DNA of 64,000 bases. It comes from Pterobdella sp. o SKG-2022 (Eukaryota > Annelida > Clitellata > Hirudinida > Piscicolidae). Each line of letters begins with the position of its first letter. Position 1 is the first letter of the stretch. This document shows positions 25,101 through 36,880 of this stretch, in pieces. Where the stretch lies: assembly GCA_964035795.1 (NCBI GenBank), contig OZ038322.1, forward strand, positions 3,786,427 through 3,850,426, in the 5' to 3' direction. The position numbers were made by a program, and so were the translations under genes. Under the pieces are notes generated by a model. That model made no database searches and was not told the DNA's origin. It saw only the letters and a program-made list of their open reading frames with translations.

Positions 25101-28100
25101 TGGATGTGCTGATGCGATGTGATGTGAGTCTTCAGCACATCGTGTTTTGTATTTCTTTGCTTTCGTTGCTCGATTATGGATGTGTGTAGATCTTCAATAT
25201 TGTGTAGATTAAAAGTAGTTTCAAGAATGTATGTTCACTCAAGTCACACGCACATCTCAGGACTCTGACCCCCCTGAGCTCTCATTGGACGGCTTTGAAA
25301 GCCGATGTTCAGACCAGGTTCTTCTCAACGTCATCCACAAAAATAAACATTGGCTCACTAAGGTTTGTCGTTATTCAATAAAAATGATACTATTGTTTTT
25401 ATATATATTTTAGTTTAGAGATTTTAGGTTTTCTGGAGCTTTTTCTTATAATATAAATAGCAAAGGTGTTGGCGTCAACTCAATTTTTTGCTCGACATGC
25501 TCTCATTGGGTCCACCTGAAATGTGGTGGTTTGACTGGAAGACTGAAGGATCAGGCTTATGTTTTTTCTTCCTGTATCAATTCGGCGCCACTTTTGGATT
25601 ATAAGCCTATCAAAGAGGTTATTATTGGTAATGCCACAATGGATGTAGAACCAAAGTTTTGCTACTTTGGTGATATGTTGTGTGCAGGTGGAGTTATTAT
25701 CACTAGCTTCTCAGTTGCCTGGAGTAAATTTAAAAAACTGTTCCCAATACTAACTTCTAAACATATCGTCTTTGAATCTTCTGAAAAAATTATACACATC
25801 TTGTGTGTGTTCTGCCTTGTTATATGGCAGTGAAAACTGGGCCCCAACAGTTGCTGTTTTGCAAAGGCTACAGCGCATCAATATGTCCATGGTCCACTGG
25901 ATATGTGGCGTTAAGCCAAAGGACAGAAGTCCATCATCAGCCTTTCTTTCAAAACTTAAAATCTCTGACATAGTGGCCCTACTGTAAAGAGGTCGTCTTT
26001 GTTGGTATGGTCACGTGAGACGTTTGTCCATGTGTATCAAAGAAGTGCTCAAACTTTCTCAGCCTGGAGGTTGTTTCCGTGGTAGACAAGCAAAATCCTG
26101 GTTGAGTTGTGCTGAAAGAAACAGTTGTTTACCCCAGCTACTGGGGCAATTACGCAGTATAATCTCATATAATTTTTTTTATTTACTATGCATCTATTTT
26201 GAACGTAGTGATTGGAAAAAACAACAGTTAGTGCTCACTCACAAAATAAGTAGCATATAAGATATAATGTGTTGCACACCACTAGGAGCCCTTCACACAT
26301 GAGTCCCTGCTGCTCGATCGCAAGGACCAAAAGTTGACGAGGAAAGAAAAGAAGTTGGCCAAGCAAGGTACTGTCAGACCTGTATTATTATATCACATCT
26401 AAATAGATTGTTCAAATAAATGTTGTATCATCTCAAGCTTAGAAACTCTTGGACTTAACGCCACTGTAATCATGCTCGTAATTGAATTGAGTTTTATTGT
26501 TGGAGTAATGTTCACATCCTGTAAATCAGGTTATGAGATGGAGAAGAAGATGGCGTTGATGGGAATAAAACAGTCTTCAATGTATGGCAAGTCCTTAGAT
26601 GGCATTTCCATGTTGAGGTTGTCTTACATTGTCACAACTACCATTCATTAAACTAGGTTTAATCGATTTGATATGATTTTAAGTTTCAGATATTTATTTA
26701 ATTGATCGAACTGAGTTTTCATAAATATTCTTACAACATAAATAACTCATTACTTCTTAGTCTGTTCCATTTTAATCATAACTGGGACCTTACACTTCAA
26801 CTTTGGAAAAGCACATCAGTATTTGGTTTACAAAGGCAAACACACCCACAGGTTAGGACAACAGCCAGTGGGGTGTGTGAGGCCGATGCTGGCATCAAAC
26901 CTGGCAGGAGGCAGTGCTGTAAACAGAGTGGCCATCCTTAACCATCGCAACACACCCAGGAGTTCTGGTCTCAAACCTGGAGTGTCAGTGCAACAAATAC
27001 AAACCACTACTGGTGAGTTTTATGCATTGATTTGTAGGTGCTTTATCTTTATTTTGAATTTGCCGATTTTAAATGATTTTGTTGAATATTTTCTTACAGA
27101 TATAATTATTCCTGGGACTACAACCATATCAGATGCTTCATCACAACCAACTAACAAGATCCCTGCAGGAGAAAAAGTTCTAGTCATCAAAACACCCAAA
27201 GGTGTTTACATACGAACAAGTCAAGGTAAAATATTTGCTGTGAGAACTGCCCCGAAACTTCCGTCAACCACCACTACCACTGCTACCACAACTACTGCAT
27301 CTGCAGTGGCATCAACATCAAACAAAGAGGACGAAGTGATGCAGATAGATGATGATGATGATGAAGGAGAAGAGGCTAAAAAAATTACAAAAGATAGTTC
27401 AGATGATAATCAAGTTCGAGATAAATTAGAGACAAAAGGTTAGTTTTGATATGTTATTTCAATAACTTCAAAATAGAACATTTAAAGAAATGTATTAAAA
27501 CCAAGCAATAAAACTATATGCATCATTTTACCGTTTCTAATAAACCTTCAATATTATTTCCGATTAATTTGTATGTTCTTCATCACCAGCAGAAACATCA
27601 GAGGTGGAGTCAGAGAGGAAGTTCAGTTCGACCACAGTTGAAGCACACACAAGCATCCCAACCACAACGTTTGCAGCATCTACTTTTAAAACTTCTTCAT
27701 ATGCAAGCACAAGAATGATAAATGACAATCCAAATACATCAAGATATAGCAATACTAATGACGAAAAAATCAATGTTGAACTCAGTTTGTCTTCTAAATC
27801 TACCTCAAACAATGAAGGTTTGAATTGTTCTCTTGCACCAAACTCATTCAACTTATCTACAACCACTGTCGCAAGCAGTGCTGTCCCTCCATTAAATAGC
27901 AGTGCAACTAAGCCATTTGCTTCAAGCAACCTCGATCAACCTCCAAATGAATCTTCCGTTTCTTCTAACCACAATATATCTTCTACCACCAATAATACAA
28001 AAATTGATCAGATTGATCCTCAAAAAACTTACAGAAATTCAAACAAATTTAAAGATAATGCGCCATGTCTTCCGAACACTTACTCTCAAAATTTCAGCGG

Positions 28101-28920
28101 TCAAAAAATGACGTCTCCGCCATACGGCGGGTCTGTCGATGCAACGGCAGCACAGAGAAAAGTGAGTAGCAAAAATTTAAGCAATAACTTCCCAGACTGG
28201 TGTAAGAAACCTGGCCAAGCAATGTCGACCTCATCATCTGTTGATTTCAACATTCCTCCTAGCAACAATTATAACTCCAATGCATTTTTCAATGACTACT
28301 TTAAGAATAACAATACCATGCAACATAAACAACAACAACTCCCATTCAACAACAATAACCAACAATCTTTAAGAGCTTTCCCTCCTAAGCAACATCAGCC
28401 GTCTTTTGCCTCACAACATCCATCTATGTCTCCATATTTCCCTCCCAATCTATACAACAATCAAAACCCAATGTGGCCATCTAATCCGATGTGGGCTCCA
28501 GATAATCATTACCCTTTCAATAATGATTATCCAAGTGGCCTTCCACTTTCAGACTTTGGCTCTTTTCCATCCTCTGACTCCTTGCCACAAGATTTCCATT
28601 CTTTTAGTAATTCATTTGATAATCGACCATTTTCATCTCTCCTCATGGCTAGCGATGACAACAGCGTCAGGGGGATGGCACCCAATTACAGACAAAACTC
28701 ATCTTACCCCATGATTTCATCATACCCATACCAACCATACAATTCATATAATTTGCCTGCTCCTTCTAAGCCGCCATTATTTTACAATGTACCTTCCTCC
28801 AGTAATACACCTCAGCCTCAAAGTAATTACTTCTCGACACCCTACCCACAAAACCACGCATCTTTTATGCAACCTTATGACTTCAACAATTCCATTCCCC
28901 CTGTTAAAAAAGACCCATGA
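16146..28920 (+). CDS. RAD54L2: RAD54L2/ARIP4 SNF2-family helicase-like ATPase, 23 exons
   Basis: Inferred exons: 16146-17497, 17669-17913, 17992-18039, 18111-18487, 18553-18793, 18965-19036, 19210-19314, 19531-19645, 19757-19984, 20161-20344, 20875-21013, 21183-21334, 21651-21769, 22559-22656, 23502-23601, 23955-24059, 24949-25123, 25261-25362, 26286-26367, 26530-26617, 26852-27012, 27100-27438, 27590-28920. Every phase agrees; total 5,958 nt (1,985 residues). The core aligns closely with vertebrate ARIP4: Walker [10 protein letters not shown] near residue 665, DEGH box at 830-833, helicase C motif [11 protein letters not shown] at about 1220-1230, and the downstream [15 protein letters not shown] segment. 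ARIP4 is a nuclear DNA-dependent ATPase of the ATRX-like SNF2 group that modulates steroid-receptor transcription in mammals. The N-terminal about 450 residues are Asn/Ser-rich with an acidic run (about 252-279) and a Lys-rich, NLS-like run (about 418-442), making the protein longer than the human one. The C-terminus is Asn/Ser/Pro/Gln-rich. The ATG at 16146 was chosen as the first in frame. The gene appears intact. Confidence 0.93.
20435..20660. mobile_element. Foldback (MITE-like) element in a RAD54L2 intron
   Basis: Left and right arms of about 85 bases are inverted copies of each other: the left runs from GAGTGTGTTTAAGAA through ATACAAAGCTTTT and AACTAAGTA, and the right is its imperfect reverse complement ending ACACTCATAT. 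The arms flank a short loop. There is no ORF. It lies in the intron between the exons ending at 20344 and starting at 20875. Arm structure suggests a non-autonomous DNA element; a target-site duplication was not defined. Confidence 0.75.
20671..20825 (+). mobile_element. tRNA-derived SINE, copy 1 (RAD54L2 intron)
   Basis: The head resembles a decayed tRNA gene: box A-like TAGCTCAGCTTGTAAAGC and box B-like TTCAATCCC close to each other, with GACCC at the start pairing loosely with GGGTC. The tail (GCACCTG, CAGTGTGTTTT, GGCTATATTGAA) matches the tails of the copies at 34366-34552 and 36561-36726, so this is a SINE rather than a working tRNA. Confidence 0.75.
21905..21980. mobile_element. Solo arm of the 45119-45293 foldback family
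   Basis: One arm only, including AAAGCTATAATTTTCGATAA and TTATCATGAAGCGCTAGC, inside a RAD54L2 intron. It is related to the complete hairpins at 45119-45293 and 53721-53875. The other arm is absent or unrecognisable. Confidence 0.65.
23330..23450. repeat. Dispersed hairpin repeat B, copy 1
   Basis: Outer arms ATTTTATCAAACACTT and AAGTGTTTGATAAAAT are inverted repeats about 60 bases apart, with the inner palindrome GTAAGTTCAACTTAC between them. The 3' part (TTATTCAGTTAATAAAAGTG, then GTTAATAGGCCAGTTTAG) recurs at 37596-37672 and in part at 52280-52310. It lies in the intron just before the RAD54L2 exon at 23502. Confidence 0.65.
25430..26200 (+). mobile_element. LINE fragment (zinc knuckle and reverse transcriptase C-end) in a RAD54L2 intron
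   Basis: Broken frames on the + strand encode a Cys/His segment ([20 protein letters not shown]), then [38 protein letters not shown] and [11 protein letters not shown]. This order is typical of the C-terminal end of non-LTR retrotransposon ORF2 proteins found in many animals. Stops and frameshifts break it, and the 5' part is missing, as in 5'-truncated LINEs. It lies in the same orientation as RAD54L2 between the exons ending at 25362 and starting at 26286, and is not part of the host protein. Confidence 0.85.
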
Positions 28921-29312
28921 GTCGCATGAAGGCGCTATAGGGTCAAAGGTAAGTTTTTGTTTAGTTCAAATGATTTAGTCGAACTGTAGGTGCTTAAAAC
29001 ATGGTTAACATTTTGAATTTCATGGTCCAAACGCTTGCATGCTTGTATTTATTGAATCCAAGATGGGTTTTATTAATTATTATTTTGCTCGTATGTCAGT
29101 ACCGATTTCGTTGCGAATCAATTCAAATCAAAATTAAATATTTTTATGTTTCGAAATTTTTCATTTTCAAGTTTTTGTGCTTTTGAATTTGTGCAAGCGT
29201 TTTTATGTAAATAGATGTGCTGTATATATTTACGAATCTCCATCATGTGTCCATCGTCGGAACCTTATTGCCACTCTCATCAGTTACACCATACATTTTA
29301 TTTGTTTTTGTA

Positions 29313-29318
29313 AATAAA
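29313..29318 (+). promoter_or_regulatory. Candidate RAD54L2 polyadenylation signal
   Basis: AATAAA about 390 bases after the RAD54L2 stop codon at 28920. A GTAAGT donor-like site at about 28950 leaves open a spliced 3' UTR. Confidence 0.45.
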
Positions 29319-31099
29319 AATTTTAAGACATTTCCTTGACTGATACAAATCAGGTTTTGTCATTTCACACATTGATTAAATTTAGCTTTCAAGAAACTGG
29401 TTTTGAATGTCAAAGGTTAAACGCTGTAAATTCAATATACTTACATTTTATAGTTTTTTACTTGTTATATAAAGGTCGGACTCGCGCTCTTGGTTAATTT
29501 TTTCACTCACAAATATTCTTAAGAGGACTTGCAAGTTTCAGCATCATCTTCTTGATACATACAAATTTATTATGATTTGTTTCATCATTTATATCAATCT
29601 TATCCTATAAGATACATTTTTAAATTCTTTGAATTGCTTTACTATTCTAGCAATTCATTAGTATTAGTTTTGTGCTGTTTACGGGGTTCAAGCAAAAATT
29701 GTCATCTCATATTTTTAAGCTTTAACAAAATTATGTAACTCTGGTATATATTTTTACTTTAATTTTATCACCCTGTTTAGTTCTATTAGCTTAAACCGGT
29801 TTAGCTGAGCATTTCATAAATTACAAAATCAATGGTTTTTTTTAATCAATTTTAATACATAAACATAATTTTGATCGATCTCATTGCCACGTGTTAACCT
29901 CTCATAATGGCCACAATGTTGTCTAAGATTGGGCGTAAGTCTGCAATTTAACCATTTCTTAGGGAGAGATCGTTGAGATTCATTATTTATGATTAAACTT
30001 TGTAGTTCCTCTTTTTTTTCACTGTTACAGCGCATTTGTTCATATGCGCCATTAATTTGTATTTGGTGTGAAGTAACTGTACATGAGCTAGTATTCTGTT
30101 TATCTTTATTTGAATAAAAATTCGAACTCTTACATTCAATGTATCTAAATGATTAAAAAAAATAATATTTCATGTTGTTGGTAGCGAGACAATCAATGGC
30201 TATGCAGAATCATTGAGGTATTGCAAATCAACTGATTCTTGCAGTGCCAAAAACAATCTCCTATAAAAATCTTCATTTTGAGTGTTTCAACTTTATAACA
30301 TGAAGCATAAGTGGTTAAAGATGGAAATACAAAAGATCGTGATTTTAAAGTGTATGAAGGCAAACATAGAGATTGCAACGCGCTGTTCCTCAAGAGTTGG
30401 TGAATAATGTATGAGATTTGCATGGCGTGCCAAATGATATTCCTCGACTCAAATTAACTATATAAAACTAGTTGTATTGCTCTTTTTATATAAATTTGAA
30501 CTGAATTTCCATATTTAGCAAGGAATTTATCATCAAATTAAATTTTTAAAATCTAAAATACATAAAGACATTTTTGATGAATTATAATGTAAACTTAGTG
30601 AAGATATTGATTTATGTTTGATAGGTATGATGACTGGTTTAAGCTGAAGATTAACCGGTAACTTATTGATGAGCTGTATTATCCTTCATGGCTGATTGTA
30701 AATTATTTAACAAATAAGTATGAGACATCTAAAAGCTTTTTACAAGTTCCATCTTTAAAATTTTTCATTTGAAACTTGCTTATAAAATAGCATTTCACCA
30801 GAGAGACAAACGAATACAACCATGTTTTTTGATAGACTTGACATTACTGAAATATCTCATATTTGTGTCAACTTCTGTTCAGCTTTTAATGCTTTCTTTG
30901 CCGAAGTACTTGATTTGTTCAGTCAACGGGGAGCTTCGATGAGTATTAAAAATTAATATAGAAATTTAAAATCTAATTGACACTTTTAAAATAGAAAAAC
31001 TAAAAAAATGAGTATGATTAAAATTAAAGAGTTGAAAAACGACTAACTTCAACTGCATCGGATCTCTTGTAACACCAACTACCCAGCGCCTTTTATGTG

Positions 31100-31150
31100 G
31101 GATTCAGCCAATCAGCTTGCATCAAGACTGCTGTATGCAATTTTATTGGT
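31100..31150. promoter_or_regulatory. Promoter-like pair of opposed CCAAT boxes
   Basis: AGCCAATCAG (CCAAT at 31108-31112) and ATTGGTTG (inverted CCAAT at 31145-31149) lie 37 bases apart in a short patch that is richer in G and C than its surroundings. This is the arrangement seen in NF-Y-driven promoters, but no coding exon was found near it on either strand, so the call is weak. Confidence 0.25.
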
Positions 31151-33599
31151 TGAACCTACAAGGTACTCAAGGTGGGCTAAGAATTAATAATTCATTTTAA
31201 TTGATTTCCAATGAAATATGGCTGAAGATTATGGAAGTTTGTGTTATATGCCTAAACACTAGCTTACTCGTATTGTTGAAACTCACAAGTGAACATGTTC
31301 AGTTTTAGATCGATTGTGGAATAATATGATGACGTTCTTATCATCATAATAATAAGTTTTATGTTTTAAGAATTAGTTATACTGTTATTAATAAGAATAA
31401 TAAAAATATTATTATTATTATTGATTTTTTTTATTAGAGGTTATCTTTATTATTTTTGTAACAGTCTAAAATTAATAACGTTAAGTTTTTTAGAAGAAAT
31501 TCACTTCAGGTGAAAAACACAAATATGTGAGACCTTATCAACGGTGATTTGCTATGAGGCAGATTTTAGGCATAGCGCATTGTTTTATCAATGAAAATAA
31601 ACAAAAAATTTTCAAAGCTAATTCATCGGGAACGATTTTCATTGAATTTATTTTTATGTTATTTTGAATATAAGTATTATTCCTAAAATATGTAAATTTT
31701 TTTGATATAGGAGTGAAAAAACATTTAGCCAAGGTGTCGCCCTTATCGATAAAACAATCATTTTGTGAAATTTATCAATACATGCATTCAAGTTAGGAAG
31801 TTAAATTCTAGATCGATTTTAAATAAGTTTTTGCTGAAAATTTATTATTAAAGTAAAAATTTAAATTTTTTTGACAAATTATCATTCGTTGGACCAGTAT
31901 TGACTGAATATGGTCGCCATTAGTAGGTCTGAAATGCCATATATTTTATTATGCGGTGACATACTGCTACAGCTGGGGTAGCTTCAAACAATTTCAAATA
32001 TGTTTATCATCTTTAATAATTCCTTCATTTATTCACAAAAGCTCATCAACAAGTTTTATATATAGTAAATAGGATTGTTCTTTGAAATTTGAGATTTTGT
32101 ACTAAATACATACTGCTTTTTTTCAGAAAAGATTTTACTCCCAATGTATATCAGTTCCGTGTTTTAAATTTTTTTAAATTGTTTACATGTTAATCCAAAA
32201 AAACTCCTCATAAAGCAGGAAATATATTTTAGGGAATTAAAATTATCCAAGAACTTTCGATGTCTCTAAAAAAATTAGTTTAAATAATAATACAACGTTT
32301 CAGCTGAATGTAGGTTGCTTTTGAGGGATTCAATAAAATGCATATGAAGATATGGCTACACGTATATTATTAAAAATAAAATACAATATAATTTGAATTT
32401 TTTCTAGAAAAGTTATAGTAATATATTAAGTAAAACTGATGAAATTAGTAAAAAAAATATTATAAAAATTGACTTGATATTGATAAAAAGTTATCATTGA
32501 TTGGATTGATAAAGACTTCAGATGGCCAAACCTGCAAACCAATTCAGAATTTCACATTGATTTTCCTTTGTGAATTGAATGGATAATATAATTTTAATAT
32601 CGCCTTCAATTCTTGCTTCACAACAAAGACTTCGATATCTATTGAAGTCAATGTGATAATTTATAAAAGTTCAACACCTGCTTTCACTTTGAAGATCTTT
32701 GAATTGTTTGATGTTTGCTTCAATAAATTTCACGAAAAATTAACTGTATTTTAAATCAATAAATATTGAAATTCTACGTTTTATTATCAGTTAGATATTT
32801 CCATAGTTAAAAATGGTATCGTTAAAATGGTTTCATTAAATTCGTTTGATAAGAATTGATGAGACAACCAAATTATCGTACATTACTGTTCATTATCAAT
32901 TATAAATTTAAATTTAATCAAAATTGATTAAAAATTTTGTTTTTGAAATTTATTTTATAAAAAAAAGTTCAAAATGTTCTAACCCTTTGGTTAAACAATA
33001 GAAATTGAAAAGCAAAGAAAACATTGAGAAATATGTATGGTTCAAACTTATTGAACTGTATCAAGCAAATGTATGTTTAAATTTTTATTCTTTGCGAAAA
33101 CTTTGCTATTTTTTACAACCCTGTTTTCCTACTTCAGTTTCTTCGCAAACCTAAGTTGTGTATGTATCTTGGTGGCAGTTTTTACATTTTTCTTTAAAAA
33201 CCCTATGAAGCTTTTGGCGTTTTTTTTATTGTCAGCTTCACGTTTTGTATCACTTTTATTCAAACATGCTTCTTAGATAAAGTTTTTCCCATTTTAATAG
33301 TTTAGCCTCAAATTGCGTCATCCTTTGCTTTTAAACCAACACTGTTCTATCGACAGTACATAGAATCTAAGATTGTCGATGCAAGGTAAATGTCTCAGAT
33401 CTTCAAAATAAATATTGCCAAAGATTGATATTCAAACTGTGAAGCATGGACTGACTTTTTTCACGACTTGGACGCATTGAAATCATCTCAAAGATGCAAT
33501 TTTTTTGTCAAAACTTGAAACTAAGACACGATTTTGATTTAGAGAATCACGTGTCAAGTTTGAGCATTTTTTAAAAACAAACGTGATTCATTGCACGGG

Positions 33600-34365
33600 C
33601 TGAGATCGAAACACACCACCAAACCTTTAGCCGATTACCAAGCTGCTCGTGCTTTGGCACAACTTGATCTACGCCGATACTAAAAAAATTATGGGTTGCA
33701 CTTTGCTTTTACATCGAATCTGTCATAGGTTCAGACAACGTAAGTGAAATGTTCGCTTCCATCAAAAAAAAGCTACAAGCCCAATTGCAAAATTATGCAA
33801 TTTTTTGGAAACGATTAATGACATAATCAGAAATGAGGCTTGATACATAGGTCAAACACTACAGCGAGCTATACGAAAAAGTATATACATCTGACCATGA
33901 GTATATTGATAAACTTTTTAACTTTTCTGTGCTCCATCACTTAGACAAAAACCTTGATCAAGCGGAAAAATTTTTGGTCTTTCAAAGCCTCCGTTCTGGC
34001 AGTGCTTTTGACTGTGATGATACTCCAGCCGAACTTCTCCAAACTGGTTTTGTCCCTCTAACCACGCATCTTCATCAGCTCATGCTCAAATGCTGGCTGA
34101 GCTCACCATTTTAAAGATACCGAAACAACAACTCTATAAAAATAAAGAAGAAAGTGGTAAGAACAACAACTAACATAACATTTTGCTTTTGAATGTCACT
34201 GGAAAAGTTTTGAATATAATTTTTCTTAAACGGCTTCAAAAGTTAGCCTATCAAGTAGATGAATTTCGTAAGCAACAATTTAAAACTGATTTTAATCACC
34301 GTGTGAACCGTGCAGTCCATGTTTTTAAAAGACTTTCTCATGCTTTGTTTTTTGCTGAGACTTTA
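33600..34365 (+). mobile_element. Decayed LINE reverse transcriptase, N-terminal half
   Basis: In shifting frames the + strand encodes YSELYEKVYTSDHEY, VLHHLDKNLDQA, SLRSGSAFDCDDTPAELLQTG-like sequence and LHQLMLKCW, matching the linker and first fingers of many LINE reverse transcriptases (L-x-NGKA-x-GxDGIPAE-like). A further block at 34183-34368 (VTGKVLNIIFLKRLQ) resembles the next RT motif. Stops and frameshifts make it a pseudogene. The RT catalytic motif was not found. Confidence 0.65.
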
Positions 34366-34552
34366 TGATGTAATGTAATGTATGTAATGCGGTATTTATA
34401 AAGCGCTTTTCCTTATAGATCAAAGCGCTTGCTACAAATTTAATGTAGCAAAAACACACTGAGGAACAGGTGCTAATTGTCAGCCCACGCGGGATCGAAC
34501 CCGGTAACTAGATAATTAGTCTAATGCTCAACCATATAGAACCTATAGAAAA
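34366..34552 (-). mobile_element. tRNA-derived SINE, copy 2
   Basis: The best-preserved copy. Read on the minus strand: box A-like TGGTTGAGCATTAGACT, box B GGGTTCGATCC, then TGACAATTAGCACCTG, CAGTGTGTTTTTGCTACATT, an AAGCGC hairpin region, TTTATAAATACC and a tail of CATTACATTACAT units. This is the standard layout of a tRNA-derived SINE with a simple-repeat tail. Confidence 0.88.
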
Positions 34553-36560
34553 GTGGACACTGACATTTCATGCTTTCATTTCTATGCAAATACGATTGTC
34601 TGGTTTGTGCGAAAATTTTTTGTCTTCCACGAGAGATGAACAAAAGCGTTTGACCTCTATCTGTTTAAAATGACCCACACAAAAGTTTTAGCAAAAGTGG
34701 AAAGCAAGGCTTTCAAAATGTTAAACTTATTTGAAATGATATCGTTGATACTCGTATAAGGAATTTGAGTATCCTATGAATTAACATAAATTTTTATCAT
34801 AAATATTTCAGTCTTCGATTCATTCCAAAACTGATTCTGAAGAAAAAAAAGTTCCTTTTTATGTTCACAAACAAAACTTTTTGCTTTTTTTCATATAAAG
34901 TTTTTGAAGTGCAGACCTTCAACCAAAAAATTTTCAGCCAATTCATTCCAATCTAAGAAAACTGATCTCTACACAGAGATCTGGTGGAAAAGGTAGCTTT
35001 CAGTAGGCATATACAAGTTGCAGTTTTTAAGATTATCTAACATTCCTACTTATTAGATGAAAATTATCATTGTGTCACTTCTTTTTAATCTTTGACTCAC
35101 TATTTATACGAGCCTTAGCTGTGAAGGTTTAAACCTGACTAAAACTGTGCTTTCGGCTCCAAAAAACATCAAAATTTTAAAAATATTTTTATGAAAAAAA
35201 CTCTAAAAAAAATTTATTTTTTTTGAAGTTTTAAAATGAAAATTTTATGTTTTTCAACGCAAGCCAGTTTTTCTCACCTTCCCAACTGAAGGTTCATTGG
35301 ATAAAACATGTAAGAGGTGGTAGAGTTTTTGAAAAGTTAAAGTCAAAACTACTTGTTATAAATATGCGAATATTTAATAGAAAAACAAACCAAAAGCTTT
35401 GAGAAAAAGTTTTTATTGTATCGTAAGGACCAGAAGCTGTCAACTTTGGAAGATAGTTTAAACATAGGAAAGGTCAAAAAAGTTGTTGTTGTGAACGATG
35501 AAAATATCCCAAATCACGTTTTTCTATTATTTTTTCGTTTCATTGAAATTCGAGGAATCTTACAAGGCAATCATAGATACAAAAGTTAATAAATAAATTG
35601 ATAAACGGAAAGGCTTAATGCTCAATAAGAAAGCCTTTAAATCTTGAAGATTCTATTTTAAATAATTGTGAAGCAGATAAAAGTTTATAGAATTTTAAAA
35701 ATAAGGTCAAATATTTCATAAAAAATAAATAGGTCTTTAACAAGCAGGGATTGGCAACTTTTCAGAGACATCGCATGTATATTTGTTTTAAATAATTTTT
35801 TGTTTCCGTCTTTAAAAATGAGAATTTTCAGTATACTAATGTTTTATGATATGATTTGACTTATCAAAAATTAGTTTTTAAAAAGATTTGTTTCTATTCA
35901 TTTTTGATGAAATAAACAGAAAGCTATTGGTAACTTGTAATTATTGTGAAGTTTTTGAGTGAATGAAACTGTAAGAAATGATTAATAAACTGTGAAACAT
36001 TTTTTCAAAAAGAATGAGAGGGTAAAGGCTTCAAAAGAAAAAAGAAGAATCTTCAAACAAATGCTTATTCAATATTTTTTGTTTGTGAAACAAAATACCT
36101 TTAATGTTAAAACCATTCCATTGAAATCTTGTTGAGAATTATTTCAACTTCTCTATCTTCAGTTAAGTCAGCGACCTCTGTCGAGCAATTTCAACATTTT
36201 GCAAAAATCAATTAAAATGCTGGAATAAGCATAAATTTATCAAACTACAAAAAAAAATCATTTATTATTATTTTCATATTAATGCCAAAAAAGCAAAATC
36301 ATTCTCGAGATAAAAAATGTAACAACAAAGCATACGACCATTGCTCAAGGTATGAATGCAGTATATTGGTTATGAGATTACTGATAAATGATTAGAGAAA
36401 AAACAATTACAGAATTTTGTATGCTATAATGTAATGCATATTTCATGAATGTAGTTACGTTTGATACTAAAATAGAAGTAGGTTGTTATGGTTGAGAAGA
36501 TCTCAAATTAGATTTATTGATGTAGGTTATAGTTTAACAATCATTTCAAAAAAGCAGAAA
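34553..36560. other. AT-rich stretch, no gene seen
   Basis: No ORF with family similarity and no RNA gene. A sequence close to the reverse complement of the ATACATACGATGTCTCTGAA motif lies at about 35763-35785. Otherwise unrecognised, possibly decayed repeats. Confidence 0.45.
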
Positions 36561-36726
36561 AACTGGCTTAGTATAGCTTGGCTAGTAAAGCATTAGACTA
36601 ATTAACCGAAGTCACCAAGCTCGATCCCATGCTGGGTTGACAATTTGCACATGTTCCATAATGTATTTTCGCTACATTAAATTTGTAAAAAAAGCGCATC
36701 AAAATACCAGATTACATTACATTACA
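36561..36726 (+). mobile_element. tRNA-derived SINE, copy 3
   Basis: Head with TAGCTTGGCTAGTAAAGC, GCATTAGACTAATTAA, AGCTCGATCCC and GGGTTGACAATTTGCAC, followed by the family tail (TTTTCGCTACATTAAATTTG, AAAGCGC) and ending in ATTACATTACATTACA. Same family and tail as copies 1 and 2. Confidence 0.85.
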
Positions 36727-36880
36727 CAATAATTTTTCAATAAGCATTGGAAAAGCTTCAGGGTACAGATGCCACTTTAGGCAATTGAGTCATTTCAATG
36801 CTAATTGTCGGCCCACACTGGATCGAACCCGGTAACTTTAGATAATTTTTCTAATGCTCAACCACTGATCTATATCAAAA
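36727..36880 (-). mobile_element. tRNA-derived SINE, copy 4 (head only clear)
   Basis: Directly after copy 3 and inverted to it. The minus strand carries the tRNA-like head GGTTGAGCATTAGAAAAATT, GTTACCGGGTTCGATCC and GGGCCGACAATTAGCA. The tail is diverged. Tail-to-tail SINEs form a possible hairpin in transcripts. Confidence 0.7.

Larger units (their letters stand above)
28921..33590. other. RAD54L2 3' UTR and long gene-poor AT-rich stretch
   Basis: A candidate polyadenylation signal AATAAA for RAD54L2 is at 29313-29318, about 390 bases past the stop. Beyond it, I see only short ORFs without family similarity or with composition bias only (for example a Phe-rich one at 33073-33276). No clear repeat family was recognised, apart from a CCAAT-type island at 31100-31150. 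An unannotated gene with small exons cannot be excluded. Confidence 0.5.

Noticed and set aside
33073..33276. Phe-rich 67-codon ORF that looks like a membrane protein
   Set aside because: T-rich sequence yields Phe/Leu runs by chance; no other evidence.
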